16,336 bases of DNA, taken from Holosporaceae bacterium (GTDB lineage Bacteria; Pseudomonadota; Alphaproteobacteria; UBA3830). The notes beneath the pieces were generated by a model. That model ran no database searches, had not been told where the DNA came from, and worked only from the letters and a program-made list of their open reading frames with translations. Of this stretch, positions 1 to 8,458 are shown in pieces. Where the stretch lies: positions 1 to 16,336 of the forward strand of contig JAIRMS010000010.1 of NCBI GenBank assembly GCA_031258475.1. The letters are read 5' to 3'. The position numbers were made by a program, and so were the translations under genes. Position 1 is the stretch's first letter. Each line of letters opens with the position of its first letter.

Positions 1-43
1 AACGACTGAAAACTCCGAAGGGATTAACTCCATACGAATCCAT
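1..43 (-). CDS. possible start of next gene of the Tad cluster (partial)
   Basis: An ATG read on the minus strand at 43 opens a frame that stays open for 14 codons to the window edge (MDSYGVNPFGVFSR...). The A/G-rich AAGAG upstream is only a weak ribosome binding site. It lies about 147 nt past the tadC stop on the same strand, where a further Tad gene such as tadD, or an unrelated gene, could begin. Too little is present to recognise any family, and the frame could be open by chance. The rest of 44-190 shows no clear gene or terminator. Confidence 0.2.
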   Translation of the reverse strand, partial: MDSYGVNPFGVFSR

Positions 44-190
44 TGTTAACTCTTGGAAAAATAATCCTCATAGCTTTAAAATAAATCCATCCCTACACAA
101 TATGAGACCATACATCTAGACTCATGCTACCCTGAACATTGACCAAATTACTTCACCTAGCCCATATCAATAACCCGTTTCGAAAGAAGT

Positions 191-1156
191 CTAGGTTTGA
201 TTAAATGTTTTCATCACGTTGATAATAATTGGTCCCAACATAACTATGAATAGGCATGGCATAATAAAAAGCATCATAGGCAGAGTTAGCAACGTAGGAG
301 CCTGGGCCGCCTTCGCCTCTGCGTTAAGCATTCTTCTTTGCCTAGATTCCATCGCGAGATCTCTTAGAGAGGTCGTTAGCGAAGAACCATACTCTATGGA
401 TTGGCAAAGAGTTTTAGATAGCGTTTTTATTTCTACGCAATCCGTTCTATTTTCTAGGTTTTCAAAAACCGTCCGATAATCAGGAATCATTTCCAACTCG
501 ATTGCCGTCTGACTGAGTTCGTCAGCCAGAACAGAATTAGAGGCCCTTAACTCTCTGGCTATTCTTTTAATAGATCTGTTCAAACCCAATCCAGATTCCG
601 AGCAAATAACTAGCAGATCTACCAGGTCAGGAACTCCGTTTTCTATGCGTTCTTTTCTTTTTTTTGCGCGCATTCCCATATCCATGTCCGTCAGCTTATG
701 ACCGCCAACTACTGCTACTAACAGAGAGGCGAGTATGCCTATTTCAAATGGAATTTTCATATCACTTGTAATCGAAAAAATTAAAGAAATAAAAAATAAG
801 AAAATACCCACAATGAATTTGTATTTCATAAATTTTTCCAGCGCGTCTTGTTGTCGCATTCCAGCTTTTTGCAAAAGCTGTTGCATGTCTCTGATTGAGC
901 CTTTGTTTTTCTTTGCTATGTAGCTAAGAATGTAGTTTGTACCTAAAATTGGACCGTTGGAACTTAGGCCTATGCCTTCTTCAACATTTTTGTTTTCTTT
1001 CGTATGGTCAGCGGCACCTTTAGTTCTCGAAACTTTGGCCATTCGTTTTAACAATCTAAAATTGCTAATAACGCCGGCGAGTAAAAGCTCGGAGTATGGT
1101 TCGACCAGCAAAAATACAGAAAGGGCAATAAAAAAGGAAAGTGCATCGAGCCACAT
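191..1156 (-). CDS. tadC: Tad pilus inner-membrane platform protein TadC
   Basis: Type II secretion F-domain (T2SSF) membrane protein of 321 aa, normal for TadC. In Tad systems TadB and TadC form the inner-membrane platform that couples the CpaF ATPase to pilin extrusion. Visible parts are an N-terminal membrane helix at about residues 5-22, a charged cytoplasmic stretch, a helix pair at about 115-150, the conserved cytoplasmic F domain at about 175-275 (GVPDLVDLLVICSESGLGL, and later YGSSLTTSLRDLA), and a C-terminal membrane helix rich in Met, Phe and Ile. The ATG lies 4 nt after the tadB stop and is preceded by AAGGTG, which serves as its ribosome binding site and overlaps the end of tadB. 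It is the last recognisable gene of the operon in this window. TadB and TadC share the fold; position and length favour TadC. Confidence 0.92.
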   Translation of the reverse strand: MWLDALSFFIALSVFLLVEPYSELLLAGVISNFRLLKRMAKVSRTKGAADHTKENKNVEEGIGLSSNGPILGTNYILSYIAKKNKGSIRDMQQLLQKAGMRQQDALEKFMKYKFIVGIFLFFISLIFSITSDMKIPFEIGILASLLVAVVGGHKLTDMDMGMRAKKRKERIENGVPDLVDLLVICSESGLGLNRSIKRIARELRASNSVLADELSQTAIELEMIPDYRTVFENLENRTDCVEIKTLSKTLCQSIEYGSSLTTSLRDLAMESRQRRMLNAEAKAAQAPTLLTLPMMLFIMPCLFIVMLGPIIINVMKTFNQT

Positions 1157-1160
1157 GATT

Positions 1161-2153
1161 TTACACCTTTATTTGCGTAGCTTTTATCATCATGAATGTC
1201 CCTAGACTGAATAACGTAATCGCAACTTTAAACAGCGTTTGTCCGGTTCCCGGGGTTACGAACTCTTTCAAATGACTTGGATTAACGAAGGCCATAATGC
1301 CGGCGAAAACGAACGGCAGAGCACTTATTACTATTGCAGACATTCTCGCCTCTGCAGACATAGCCTTAAGCTTTAGGTCAAGTTCAAATCTTTTCCGAAT
1401 AATGCCGGAGAGATTTTGCAAGATTTCAGCCAGTACGCCTCCGTTTTCCATCTGTAGCACAAGAGCAACTACTAGGAATCGAAATTCTTCTATGTCTATT
1501 TTTTCCGCGGCGTCGAGTAGAACTTTTTCGGGTTTCATGCCAAGATCAAATTTTTGGCTTATCGTTCTAAATTCACCCGCGAGTGGATCTTTCGATTCCA
1601 AGCTAACTAACTTCAGTATGCGTCCTATGTTCAGTCCGGCTCTGACTCCCCTTATCATCATATCTATCGCATCCGGAAATAACCGTAAAAACGCCATCTT
1701 TCTTTTATTAACTCGGGATTGTAAAAAGCTATACACCAGGAAGGCTCCTAGGCACATTCCTGCTGGAATGCCTGCAATCGCATTCAAAAATTGAAAATGA
1801 ACGATCACCGCAGTTAAAGCAAGCCCACTGATGATACATATTACAACAAAATGGCTAACTGACATATTTGTCATGCCGGTTTTCCTTATAATAGACCTAA
1901 TTTTATCAGCAACATTTTGTGGCGATTCTAGATCCGATTCAAATTCCGCATCTTCCATTTTACTAAAGGTAGATACTCTACCGCCGGAAGTTTCTGATAA
2001 ATCTTCTTGTTGCTTTACAAGTGTATTGATTTTTTTCTCGATTTTCCCATTAAAATATGATGCCGTTCTGCTTTTTTGTAAAAATATATTAGCAACAACG
2101 TAACAAAAAAAAGCCAAAGTAAAAAGAAATATGGTGTCAATAATTTGAATCAT
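1161..2153 (-). CDS. tadB: Tad pilus inner-membrane platform protein TadB
   Basis: T2SSF-domain membrane protein, the partner of TadC in the Tad inner-membrane platform. I place the start at the ATG at 2153 (330 aa, typical for TadB; N-terminus MIQIIDTIFLF). It is preceded by GAGGA at an 8-nt spacing and gives a clean N-terminal membrane helix. A second ATG at 2168 has only a very close GGGGGA, and the frame stays open to 2264, deep inside cpaF. Further along come a charged cytoplasmic region, a helix pair around residues 105-145, the F domain (FPDAIDMMIRGVRAGLNI ... LQMENGGVLAEILQNLSGIIRKR) and two C-terminal membrane helices. The start overlaps the cpaF stop by about 17 nt, which suggests translational coupling of motor ATPase and platform. 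Confidence 0.92.
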   Translation of the reverse strand: MIQIIDTIFLFTLAFFCYVVANIFLQKSRTASYFNGKIEKKINTLVKQQEDLSETSGGRVSTFSKMEDAEFESDLESPQNVADKIRSIIRKTGMTNMSVSHFVVICIISGLALTAVIVHFQFLNAIAGIPAGMCLGAFLVYSFLQSRVNKRKMAFLRLFPDAIDMMIRGVRAGLNIGRILKLVSLESKDPLAGEFRTISQKFDLGMKPEKVLLDAAEKIDIEEFRFLVVALVLQMENGGVLAEILQNLSGIIRKRFELDLKLKAMSAEARMSAIVISALPFVFAGIMAFVNPSHLKEFVTPGTGQTLFKVAITLFSLGTFMMIKATQIKV

Positions 2154-3477
2154 AATCTGAATCCTCATTTTCCCCCATCGCTGTTTCCATAATCGAAAGT
2201 AATTCTTTATCCAAACCATAAACGACGGCTTTTTCCAGAAAGGCGGGCCGATCAGTACAGGCATCGAATCTACCCAAGACCTTATGATCCGACGACTCTC
2301 CCATTGGAACGAATTTGAACAAATGCTGATATTCTATATCTCCCTTTTCGCTAATGCCTGTAACCTCGACTATTTCCGTAATTTTTCTAGAACCGTCGTG
2401 TAGGCGTTCGGTTTGAACTATCAGATTGACCGCTCCAGCTATTTGCGCTTTCACGATTTCGCTTGGTAGATCGAATCCGGACATTGCAACCATGTTTTCC
2501 AAGCGAATAAACGCTTCTTTAGCTCTGTTGGCGTGGATAGTTGACATAGAACCATCGTGTCCCGTGTTCATAGCTTGTAACATGTCTATACACTCTGCGC
2601 CGCGAACCTCTCCTATGACGATACGATCCGGACGCATACGAAGCGAGTTTTTCACAAGATCGCGGATAGTGATTTCTCCTTTTCCTTCTATGTTTGGGGG
2701 GCGACTTTCCAATCGAACCACATGCGGCTGCTGAAGCTTCAACTCAGCGGCATCTTCGCATGTTACTATGCGCTCCCGAGGATCGATTAGCTGAGATAAA
2801 GCATTCAGCAAAGTTGTTTTTCCAGAACCGGTACCTCCGGAAACAATAATATTTAGACCGCAGGTGGAAGCGATTTGCAAAACTCTGACCATATCCTCAG
2901 TGAGGGCACCATGCGCGGCCAGCGCGCTTAAATCGAGGGCTTTTTTGGAAAATTTACGAATGGAAATAGAAGCTCCGTCCAGAGCGATTGGAGGTACTAC
3001 TATGTTTACACGGCTTCCATCCGGGAGACGGGCGTCGCAGAGCGGACTTGAGGTGTCGACACGTCTACCGACGCGATGAGCGATTCTCTGAGAAATTTGT
3101 AGAAGGTGAGCATCGTCTCTGAATTTTACCGGAGCCAGCTGCATAGTTCCTTTTTTTTCAACATAGATTTGATAGGGACCGTTCACAACTATATCGGAAA
3201 TAGCGTCATCGTCGAGCAAAGCTTCGAGCGGCCCCAAACCGATCATATCGTCGACCAGTTCTCGAGCAATCGCTATTTGCTCTCGTTTTGTGATCTGTGC
3301 GCGTCGTTCCTGGGCAAAACCAAAGATGAAACTTTCAATTTCAGCATACAGCTCCTGTGAACTCAACTTGAATGCTGACGCCAAGTTGATCCTACTGAGC
3401 ATGGCTTCGTGCGCTTCTTTTCTGAACACCGTTAATAACGGAGATTCCTCATTTTGGAGATTTTCTTCTGCGGCCAT
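2137..3477 (-). CDS. cpaF: Tad pilus assembly ATPase CpaF/TadA
   Basis: Cytoplasmic secretion ATPase (GspE/VirB11 family) that powers Flp pilus assembly, 446 aa. All signature motifs are present: Walker A GGTGSGKTT (residues 214-222, Lys220), Asp box RIVTCEDAAEL (236-246), Walker B with DRIVIGEVRG (284-293, Glu290), and a His box HDGSMSTIHAN (307-317). The N-terminal domain carries the family block LGPLEALLDDDAISDIVVNG. The enzyme should therefore be active. The ATG at 3477 has AGGAAGAGG just upstream and follows the cpaE stop by 17 nt. The C-terminal tail after about residue 430 is acidic (GENEDSDYDSNY) and overlaps the tadB start. The stop is TGA. The alternative, a VirB11-type type IV secretion ATPase, is ruled out by the surrounding cpa/tad genes. 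Confidence 0.97.
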   Translation of the reverse strand: MAAEENLQNEESPLLTVFRKEAHEAMLSRINLASAFKLSSQELYAEIESFIFGFAQERRAQITKREQIAIARELVDDMIGLGPLEALLDDDAISDIVVNGPYQIYVEKKGTMQLAPVKFRDDAHLLQISQRIAHRVGRRVDTSSPLCDARLPDGSRVNIVVPPIALDGASISIRKFSKKALDLSALAAHGALTEDMVRVLQIASTCGLNIIVSGGTGSGKTTLLNALSQLIDPRERIVTCEDAAELKLQQPHVVRLESRPPNIEGKGEITIRDLVKNSLRMRPDRIVIGEVRGAECIDMLQAMNTGHDGSMSTIHANRAKEAFIRLENMVAMSGFDLPSEIVKAQIAGAVNLIVQTERLHDGSRKITEIVEVTGISEKGDIEYQHLFKFVPMGESSDHKVLGRFDACTDRPAFLEKAVVYGLDKELLSIMETAMGENEDSDYDSNY

Positions 3478-3494
3478 GGCCTCTTCCTAATCAT

Positions 3495-4742
3495 CTACTT
3501 CAATTTAGTAAGCACCTTATCTAATGTGCCCAATGTCAAGTCTTTTATCCTAGCTATCGTAGACCCCTTGCTTTTTATTATAGCTCGCGCTATGTCCTGA
3601 CTCTCTTTCTTACCAAGAATATCATTCGTTAAGTCTTCCAGTACGTCGGTTAATGGGCTGGCGGAAACCACAAGCGGCTGTCCTATATTCGCCGCAGCAA
3701 GTGTAACTCCTTCATCCAAAGGCATGGTATAATTAATCTTTTTGCCGATAACTCTTTCAAAGGACTCTTTTGTAAGGGCGCCTCTGCTGGACAGTCCTAC
3801 TTTGTTGGCAGCAATTACTACTTTCTTTTCCGGCTGATCCGTATGCAGAAATTCCAAAATACGCATCGTATTATGTGCCGATGCTACGCTCATCTCGGAC
3901 ATGATTACAAAACTATCGGCTTTTTTCATGCATACTTTGTTGATACCGTCAAAATCTCGTTGTGAGTCTACCAACAAGTAATTGAATTGTTTCTTAACGA
4001 GATTTACTAAGGTTTCAAATGCATCAAGATCTGTATTAACACCCTTTAATAAATCAACTAATCCGCCCAGATAGTGCAATCTTTGATCGCATTTTTTTAT
4101 AATCGTCTCAGTGAAATAATCGTCTATCTTATCTGGAGATTCCAAAATGTCTAAATAGGCGTTTTCGGCTTTGATGTCCAGCATCAGGTTTGTCGTACCA
4201 AACAGAAAATCCATATCCATAACAAGAGTACGTTTAAAATGACGATTGGCTAAAATCCATCCAACATTGGCAGTGGCGGTTGTGGTTCCAGCCCCTCCAA
4301 CGGAACTCACGAAATATATCATCTTGCCCGTTTTTTCTACGTACTCATTGAAGGAGCCTCTGGCAACTTCCACTGCATGGCGCAACAGACTGTCGTTCAG
4401 CGGTTTTACAAGATAGTCGGAAACTCCCATGGCCATAAGGTCTCTAAATAACCCAACGTCGTTTTTGCTTCCAATCGCTATGATGTTTACATTTGGGGTA
4501 CAATGTTCCCTTATTTTTGTGATATCCCCCAGCGGCAATTCGTAATCGGAAATGTCGACGATTAAAACTTTAGGAGTTCTATTATTTTTTAAAAACTCGA
4601 TAATGTCTGCTAAGGTTCCTTGTCTTACTTCGGAATAGGTCATCCCCGAGTTTTTAATAACATTGTTTATTATTTGTTCCGATACCGGATCCCCTACGAA
4701 TCCGATGAGGTTGTGTGGTAGATCTGATGAACTAACGGCCAT
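3495..4742 (-). CDS. cpaE: Tad pilus localisation ATPase-like protein CpaE/TadZ
   Basis: CpaE/TadZ family protein of 415 aa, which in Tad systems places the secretion apparatus in the cell. Residues about 10-125 form an atypical receiver domain: VLIVDISD supplies the Asp63 position and DYLVKPL the beta-5 Lys, but the usual acidic pair of strand 1 is reduced to one Asp. Residues about 140-370 are a MinD/ParA-like domain, with a P-loop region SSVGGAGTTT (146-155), a switch strand LVMDMD (Asp176, Asp178) and YLLVDS (Asp259). The signature lysine of the deviant Walker A (KGGxGKT) is absent, as in many CpaE proteins, so ATP hydrolysis is doubtful. AAAGGAG lies 7 nt before the ATG. The gene sits between cpaD and cpaF, the usual order. 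Confidence 0.93.
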   Translation of the reverse strand: MAVSSSDLPHNLIGFVGDPVSEQIINNVIKNSGMTYSEVRQGTLADIIEFLKNNRTPKVLIVDISDYELPLGDITKIREHCTPNVNIIAIGSKNDVGLFRDLMAMGVSDYLVKPLNDSLLRHAVEVARGSFNEYVEKTGKMIYFVSSVGGAGTTTATANVGWILANRHFKRTLVMDMDFLFGTTNLMLDIKAENAYLDILESPDKIDDYFTETIIKKCDQRLHYLGGLVDLLKGVNTDLDAFETLVNLVKKQFNYLLVDSQRDFDGINKVCMKKADSFVIMSEMSVASAHNTMRILEFLHTDQPEKKVVIAANKVGLSSRGALTKESFERVIGKKINYTMPLDEGVTLAAANIGQPLVVSASPLTDVLEDLTNDILGKKESQDIARAIIKSKGSTIARIKDLTLGTLDKVLTKLK

Positions 4743-4764
4743 AATATTTCTCCTTTCAACTCAA

Positions 4765-5493
4765 TCATAAACCGATGCTGGAAGACATGCTGCCACCTAG
4801 AGACAAACCACCGCTACTACCGCTACTACCACTGCTTCTGCTATTGCTGCCACTGCTAGAAGACGATGAGCCACCGCTGCTGCCAGGAGTCGCTACAGCC
4901 GCAGCTATTGCTGCTCTAACCTCCTGCCCCCTATATTTACGGGGCGCTATGAAGTCTGCTTTGTTAGCCACCATCTCCATCGTATTGTAAGTTGCGGTGG
5001 CACCGTATTTCGGCAGATTTTTATTAGTATCCATGTCTCCTATATATTCCGACCATGAGCTGCAATCTGGTTCTTTTATCTCGTACTTGAGAATATCAAT
5101 TCTAACTCCGGTTTTAGCTTCTTGGTAAACGCACGTGCCAGAGTCAACAATTCGACTGGTTATAAATCCGTGTTTATACATCAATTTGTAAATCTGCTTT
5201 TTCGCGCGTTTCTGCGCTTCGATCGGAATCACCTCATTGGAAATTAACATAAATCCAATATTATCTATGCCGGCACTGCGAGCGTCTTTCAGGATTTTGT
5301 CCATAGCCTCGATAGCACTTGAATCCATATTGAAATTGTACGAAGTTCCGAAGAAATGAGCTTTCTTCACTTCCTTCGCGTCAACTTGTATGATTTCTGG
5401 AGTATATCCCTCGTTTGCCAGATATTGCTTCTCGCATCCAAGTAGAAACAAACTCATTATTATCAAATTTGGTAAACGTTCTGCTTTAGCCAT
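4765..5493 (-). CDS. cpaD: Tad pilus lipoprotein CpaD
   Basis: CpaD family outer-membrane-associated lipoprotein of the Tad system, thought to assist the CpaC secretin. The chosen ATG at 5493 gives 242 aa and is preceded by GGAGGA at 7-8 nt; the frame is open a few codons further to a TTG at 5508 that is part of the ribosome binding site region. The N-terminus is a lipoprotein signal with lipobox LLGC, Cys20 being the expected acylated residue. The CpaD core follows, with the family block PDCSSWSEYIGDMDTNKNLP and the DFIAPRKYRG motif. After about residue 204 comes a Ser/Gly-rich tail of some 35-40 residues not expected in a minimal CpaD. The start follows the cpaC stop by 15 nt and the stop is TGA, 22 nt before cpaE. 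Confidence 0.9.
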   Translation of the reverse strand: MAKAERLPNLIIMSLFLLGCEKQYLANEGYTPEIIQVDAKEVKKAHFFGTSYNFNMDSSAIEAMDKILKDARSAGIDNIGFMLISNEVIPIEAQKRAKKQIYKLMYKHGFITSRIVDSGTCVYQEAKTGVRIDILKYEIKEPDCSSWSEYIGDMDTNKNLPKYGATATYNTMEMVANKADFIAPRKYRGQEVRAAIAAAVATPGSSGGSSSSSSGSNSRSSGSSGSSGGLSLGGSMSSSIGL

Positions 5494-5508
5494 GTTAATT
5501 TCCTCCAA

Positions 5509-6996
5509 CTACACAATAGAGAACCCTGCGCTATGATGCTTTTTTATATTCTTATGGAACTTCCGTGCCAAAATAGATTCCAACGGAGAATACATTCTCG
5601 GAATCATTTCGACCGGCGTTTTTAACTGCTTGGAAGATGGTTTTACAATATAAGGGGTAATAATTATGACTAGTTCTTTCTCGCTGGTATTCACATGCGA
5701 TTTTCTAAAAAATGACCCAATCAACGGCAAGTCTGCTAAAAATGGCGTTTCGCTTGAAGATGAGTCTTTGTTCGTTTGTATTAACCCTGCGATTGCCAGA
5801 CTTTGCCCACTTCCAAGCTCAACCGTGGTGGTTGCTTCTTTGGTGGTAAGAGACGGCACCCCTTCTTGGTTTTTCGGGCCAAGTGTGCTTACGGTAGGTT
5901 TTACCGTAATGTTAATCCTGTCCTCCGACATGACAATTGGAGTAAATTCAATGGAGGTGCCCCATTCCTTAAATTCCGTGGTATTTGCATCGTTGCCAGA
6001 TTGCTTAACAACATAGCTTTCTTCGCCTCCCGCTTTAAACGTCGCCGTTTTTCCGGAGAGCGCTATCAGCGTTGGTTCGGCCAGAACCGAAGCAAATGCT
6101 TCGCTGGCTAGAGCTTCTATCAAACCCGATAGGCCGTTGCTTTTACCAGCATGCGCCAACCAACGCCCCCCGCTCGCGCTTGTTTTTAACGTATCGACAA
6201 TATTTTTTGCCGCAGTCTGCGGATCCGCAGTCTCTGCAGCGAAAGTCGGAAAACTAGTTGCATCTCCAGAGATGAATCCATAATGCATTCCACTTACGTC
6301 TTTATTAGTGGTAATAGCTCTCCAATTAATCCCCAGGCTTTTTGTCAAAGTCCTCGAAACTTCGGCTATCTTCACTTTAAGCATAACCTGAGTGGCAGTT
6401 TCGATGGATAATTTATTTATGATTTTTGAACCATCAACGAAACGTCCCACAATGTCTTGCACATCTACGGCCGTTTCTGGAGATGCAACTTTTCCTTTCA
6501 GTATTATCGAATCTTCAAGCGAGCTTATTCCTATTTCTGAATCTGGGCATACGCTTGCGATTGCATTTCTTATTTCCCTAAGCGGATAGGTTACTCTTAT
6601 TTGGTAGTCAGCTATGACATTGCCCTGTTTATTGTGCACGACTAAAAACGTAACTCCAGGAGCCAATCCCGTTAGATACAAAGAGCTGTCGCTTAGCATC
6701 TCCACGTCTGCAATTTCCGGATTAGGGATAAAGATCTCGCTGGCTTTTTCTTTTAACTTGATAAAGTTTACGGAATTCACTTCGATTTCTTTTATCTCGT
6801 TTCCCTGATGAGTTGGAGAAGCTTCTGATGATACGACTACCTTCGCTTTATTCCCTGTTTTAGCTTTTTCTGCCGTTTCCAGTTTTATTTCCGTTTTTGG
6901 GGAAGTGCTTTTTTTGCCTTTTGCGGCACAAGCAAGCTCTTCGCAAGTGATGCTTGCAAAAAGAATGCCAATTATAAAAATAAGATCATTTTTCAT
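5509..6996 (-). CDS. cpaC: Tad pilus outer-membrane secretin CpaC/RcpA
   Basis: Secretin of 495 aa that should form the outer-membrane channel for the Flp pilus. A signal peptide covers about residues 1-24 (MKNDLIFIIGILFAS..., AxA site ACA). A Lys/Thr-rich linker follows to about 68, then the secretin N-terminal domain (about 70-136, VNSVNFIKLKEKASEIFIPN), a BON-like domain (about 137-195) and the secretin pore domain (about 205-450). The pore domain shows LAEPTLIALSGKTATFKAGG, TPFLADLPLIGSFFR and ELVIIITPYIVKP, the hallmarks of the family. GGAGAG precedes the ATG by 6 nt. A 66-nt gap separates it from the cpaB stop, the largest inside the operon, with no visible terminator. Length and domain order match CpaC. 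Confidence 0.96.
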   Translation of the reverse strand: MKNDLIFIIGILFASITCEELACAAKGKKSTSPKTEIKLETAEKAKTGNKAKVVVSSEASPTHQGNEIKEIEVNSVNFIKLKEKASEIFIPNPEIADVEMLSDSSLYLTGLAPGVTFLVVHNKQGNVIADYQIRVTYPLREIRNAIASVCPDSEIGISSLEDSIILKGKVASPETAVDVQDIVGRFVDGSKIINKLSIETATQVMLKVKIAEVSRTLTKSLGINWRAITTNKDVSGMHYGFISGDATSFPTFAAETADPQTAAKNIVDTLKTSASGGRWLAHAGKSNGLSGLIEALASEAFASVLAEPTLIALSGKTATFKAGGEESYVVKQSGNDANTTEFKEWGTSIEFTPIVMSEDRINITVKPTVSTLGPKNQEGVPSLTTKEATTTVELGSGQSLAIAGLIQTNKDSSSSETPFLADLPLIGSFFRKSHVNTSEKELVIIITPYIVKPSSKQLKTPVEMIPRMYSPLESILARKFHKNIKKHHSAGFSIV

Positions 6997-7062
6997 ACTA
7001 CACTCTCCACAACTACGTGAACACTTCTACTTTTATGTAAGTTACCCATCAACCGAATCTCC

Positions 7063-8457
7063 CTAACTCGCACTCTTCGATCTCAACGGACTTGTTGAAC
7101 TACTCGAGTCCATCCTGGCTGCATCTTTGCCGTCTATTTTCTTCCCGTCCTCGCCAAATTGCACCTCGTTGGCTTTTAATTTTCTGTATATAACAACAGA
7201 TTTTCCTTCAGATTCCTGTTCCTCTCCGACGATTTTTCCGCTGACAATTTCATATTTTCCTGTTTTTTCGTTCTTAACCAGCTTTTCTTTGTCATACGAC
7301 CTTCCTACAACGTCGTTGCCGCTCGCCGAATTAATATTTTTAAGTATCATGGATAAATTCATCTCCTCGGCTTCTTTGCGTTTCTGTGATTCTTCCAATG
7401 CGTTTTTAGAGCTATTGCCGATAGAATTCATGCTGCTAATCAACATGGACAGATTTTCCTCTTCCGCTTCTTTGCGAGTCTGCGCTATTTTTAAGGTCTC
7501 AGCAGAACGCATGCGATTCATGTCGATGATATTTTGCAACAAAGCTTCATTTATATGATCATCTTCATTTTCTTCAATTTCTTCTCCATCATCGTCCACA
7601 AACTTTGCTTCTTTTTGGTTGCGTACGGACAAAATGACCCCGCTATTCCCAGCGCGTTTAATCATTTCCTCTACCCGCGCTTCCTTGATCTCAAGGGTCA
7701 CATTTTTAGGTGTTAATAATCCACCTATGGAGCCTAATCCACTCTTTGAGTGTTTACTTTCAAAACTAGTCATTCCATCGATCGCCAATATTCTTAGTGC
7801 TTTATACTTGTGTGTTTTTACTTTTTCCGCCATCTGTTCCATTATCAGAACGTCAACAAAATCTCCAGGAGACAACATGCTGGAAGAATTGGCGGATTTT
7901 TGATCGATTGCGAATGTAACAGCTCGCATACCTTTTTTAATGAGCTGACTCGTTTTTTTCTCTCCTTCCTTTTTGATTTGCTCCTGCTCTTCTTTTTTCT
8001 TTTTTTCTTCTTCCTCCTTTTTTCTTTTTTGTTCTGGATTTTCATTGGTAAGCATGCGCATGGTCAGTGGAACTCCCGCAGGAATATCCGAAATTGCCCA
8101 CATTTTTAGCGCATTGTCGTAATCTGCCCCGTTATTAAGGGCTGTCCCACTCTCGTCTTTGGCTATAAAATAGGGCTGCATCGCGTTGTTTGGCCATCTC
8201 TTCCAGGTAAGATTATCAAGCACTATTTTTGAATCTTTTTTGATGTCCTTCGAGACCATCAGAATCTGCCCTTCATTTCCTTTTTTTGTTTGCTTTACCA
8301 TCAGGGGAATATCAGGCATGGAAAGCTCCTTCTGCACTATTTGTGATTTGTCAGAAGTGTCCGAATCTTCGGATATCAACAATCTTACAATTCCAGTAAC
8401 CACAAGAGCGATTCCAGAAGCTATTATCATAGGAAGCACGTCTTTTTTACCGTTCAT
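7063..8457 (-). CDS. cpaB: Tad pilus assembly protein CpaB/RcpC with expanded charged regions
   Basis: CpaB/RcpC periplasmic protein with one N-terminal membrane helix (about residues 8-29). The ATG at 8457 is chosen because AGGTGG stands upstream and it begins 1 nt after the cpaA TGA; this gives 464 aa, against about 250-350 usual. A SAF-like domain lies at about 65-135 (ILMVSKDIKKDSKIVLDNL, then AISDIPAGVPLT) and the RcpC/CpaB domain at about 177-280 (RAVTFAIDQKSA, LSPGDFVDVLI). The SAF half is interrupted at about 142-170 by a Lys/Glu block (KRKKEEEEKKKKEEQEQ). The C-terminal 180 residues are hydrophilic and contain a duplicated motif, RKEAEEENLSMLISSMNSIG at 328 and RKEAEEMNLSMILKNINSAS at 360. 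Core assignment is firm; the role of the additions is unknown. Confidence 0.92.
   Translation of the reverse strand: MNGKKDVLPMIIASGIALVVTGIVRLLISEDSDTSDKSQIVQKELSMPDIPLMVKQTKKGNEGQILMVSKDIKKDSKIVLDNLTWKRWPNNAMQPYFIAKDESGTALNNGADYDNALKMWAISDIPAGVPLTMRMLTNENPEQKRKKEEEEKKKKEEQEQIKKEGEKKTSQLIKKGMRAVTFAIDQKSANSSSMLSPGDFVDVLIMEQMAEKVKTHKYKALRILAIDGMTSFESKHSKSGLGSIGGLLTPKNVTLEIKEARVEEMIKRAGNSGVILSVRNQKEAKFVDDDGEEIEENEDDHINEALLQNIIDMNRMRSAETLKIAQTRKEAEEENLSMLISSMNSIGNSSKNALEESQKRKEAEEMNLSMILKNINSASGNDVVGRSYDKEKLVKNEKTGKYEIVSGKIVGEEQESEGKSVVIYRKLKANEVQFGEDGKKIDGKDAARMDSSSSTSPLRSKSAS
7337..7489 (-). repeat. internal duplication inside cpaB (two 20-codon units, 32 codons apart)
   Basis: Two related 20-residue units (RKEAEEENLSMLISSMNSIG and RKEAEEMNLSMILKNINSAS) are encoded within cpaB, offset by 32 codons. 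The nucleotide similarity is strongest at the start of each unit, in the codons for RKEAEE. The linking residues are rich in Asn, Ser, Lys and Glu. This looks like an old segmental duplication producing heptad-like, possibly coiled-coil, repeats. Confidence 0.65.
7981..8035 (-). repeat. purine-rich low-complexity tract inside cpaB
   Basis: The plus strand is almost pure pyrimidine here, so the coding strand is an A/G tract with runs of A. It encodes the Lys/Glu block of CpaB. The runs are candidates for replication slippage and could serve as a contingency tract, although the frame is intact in this sequence. Confidence 0.6.
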
Positions 8458-8458
8458 A

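Noticed and set aside
4775..4990. Leucine/proline-rich plus-strand ORF (LLPLLPLLLLLL)
   Set aside because: It is the antisense shadow of the Ser/Gly codons of cpaD.
7845..8045. Lys/Arg-rich 66-codon minus-strand ORF
   Set aside because: It is an alternate frame of the purine-rich tract in cpaB, without a ribosome binding site or its own context.
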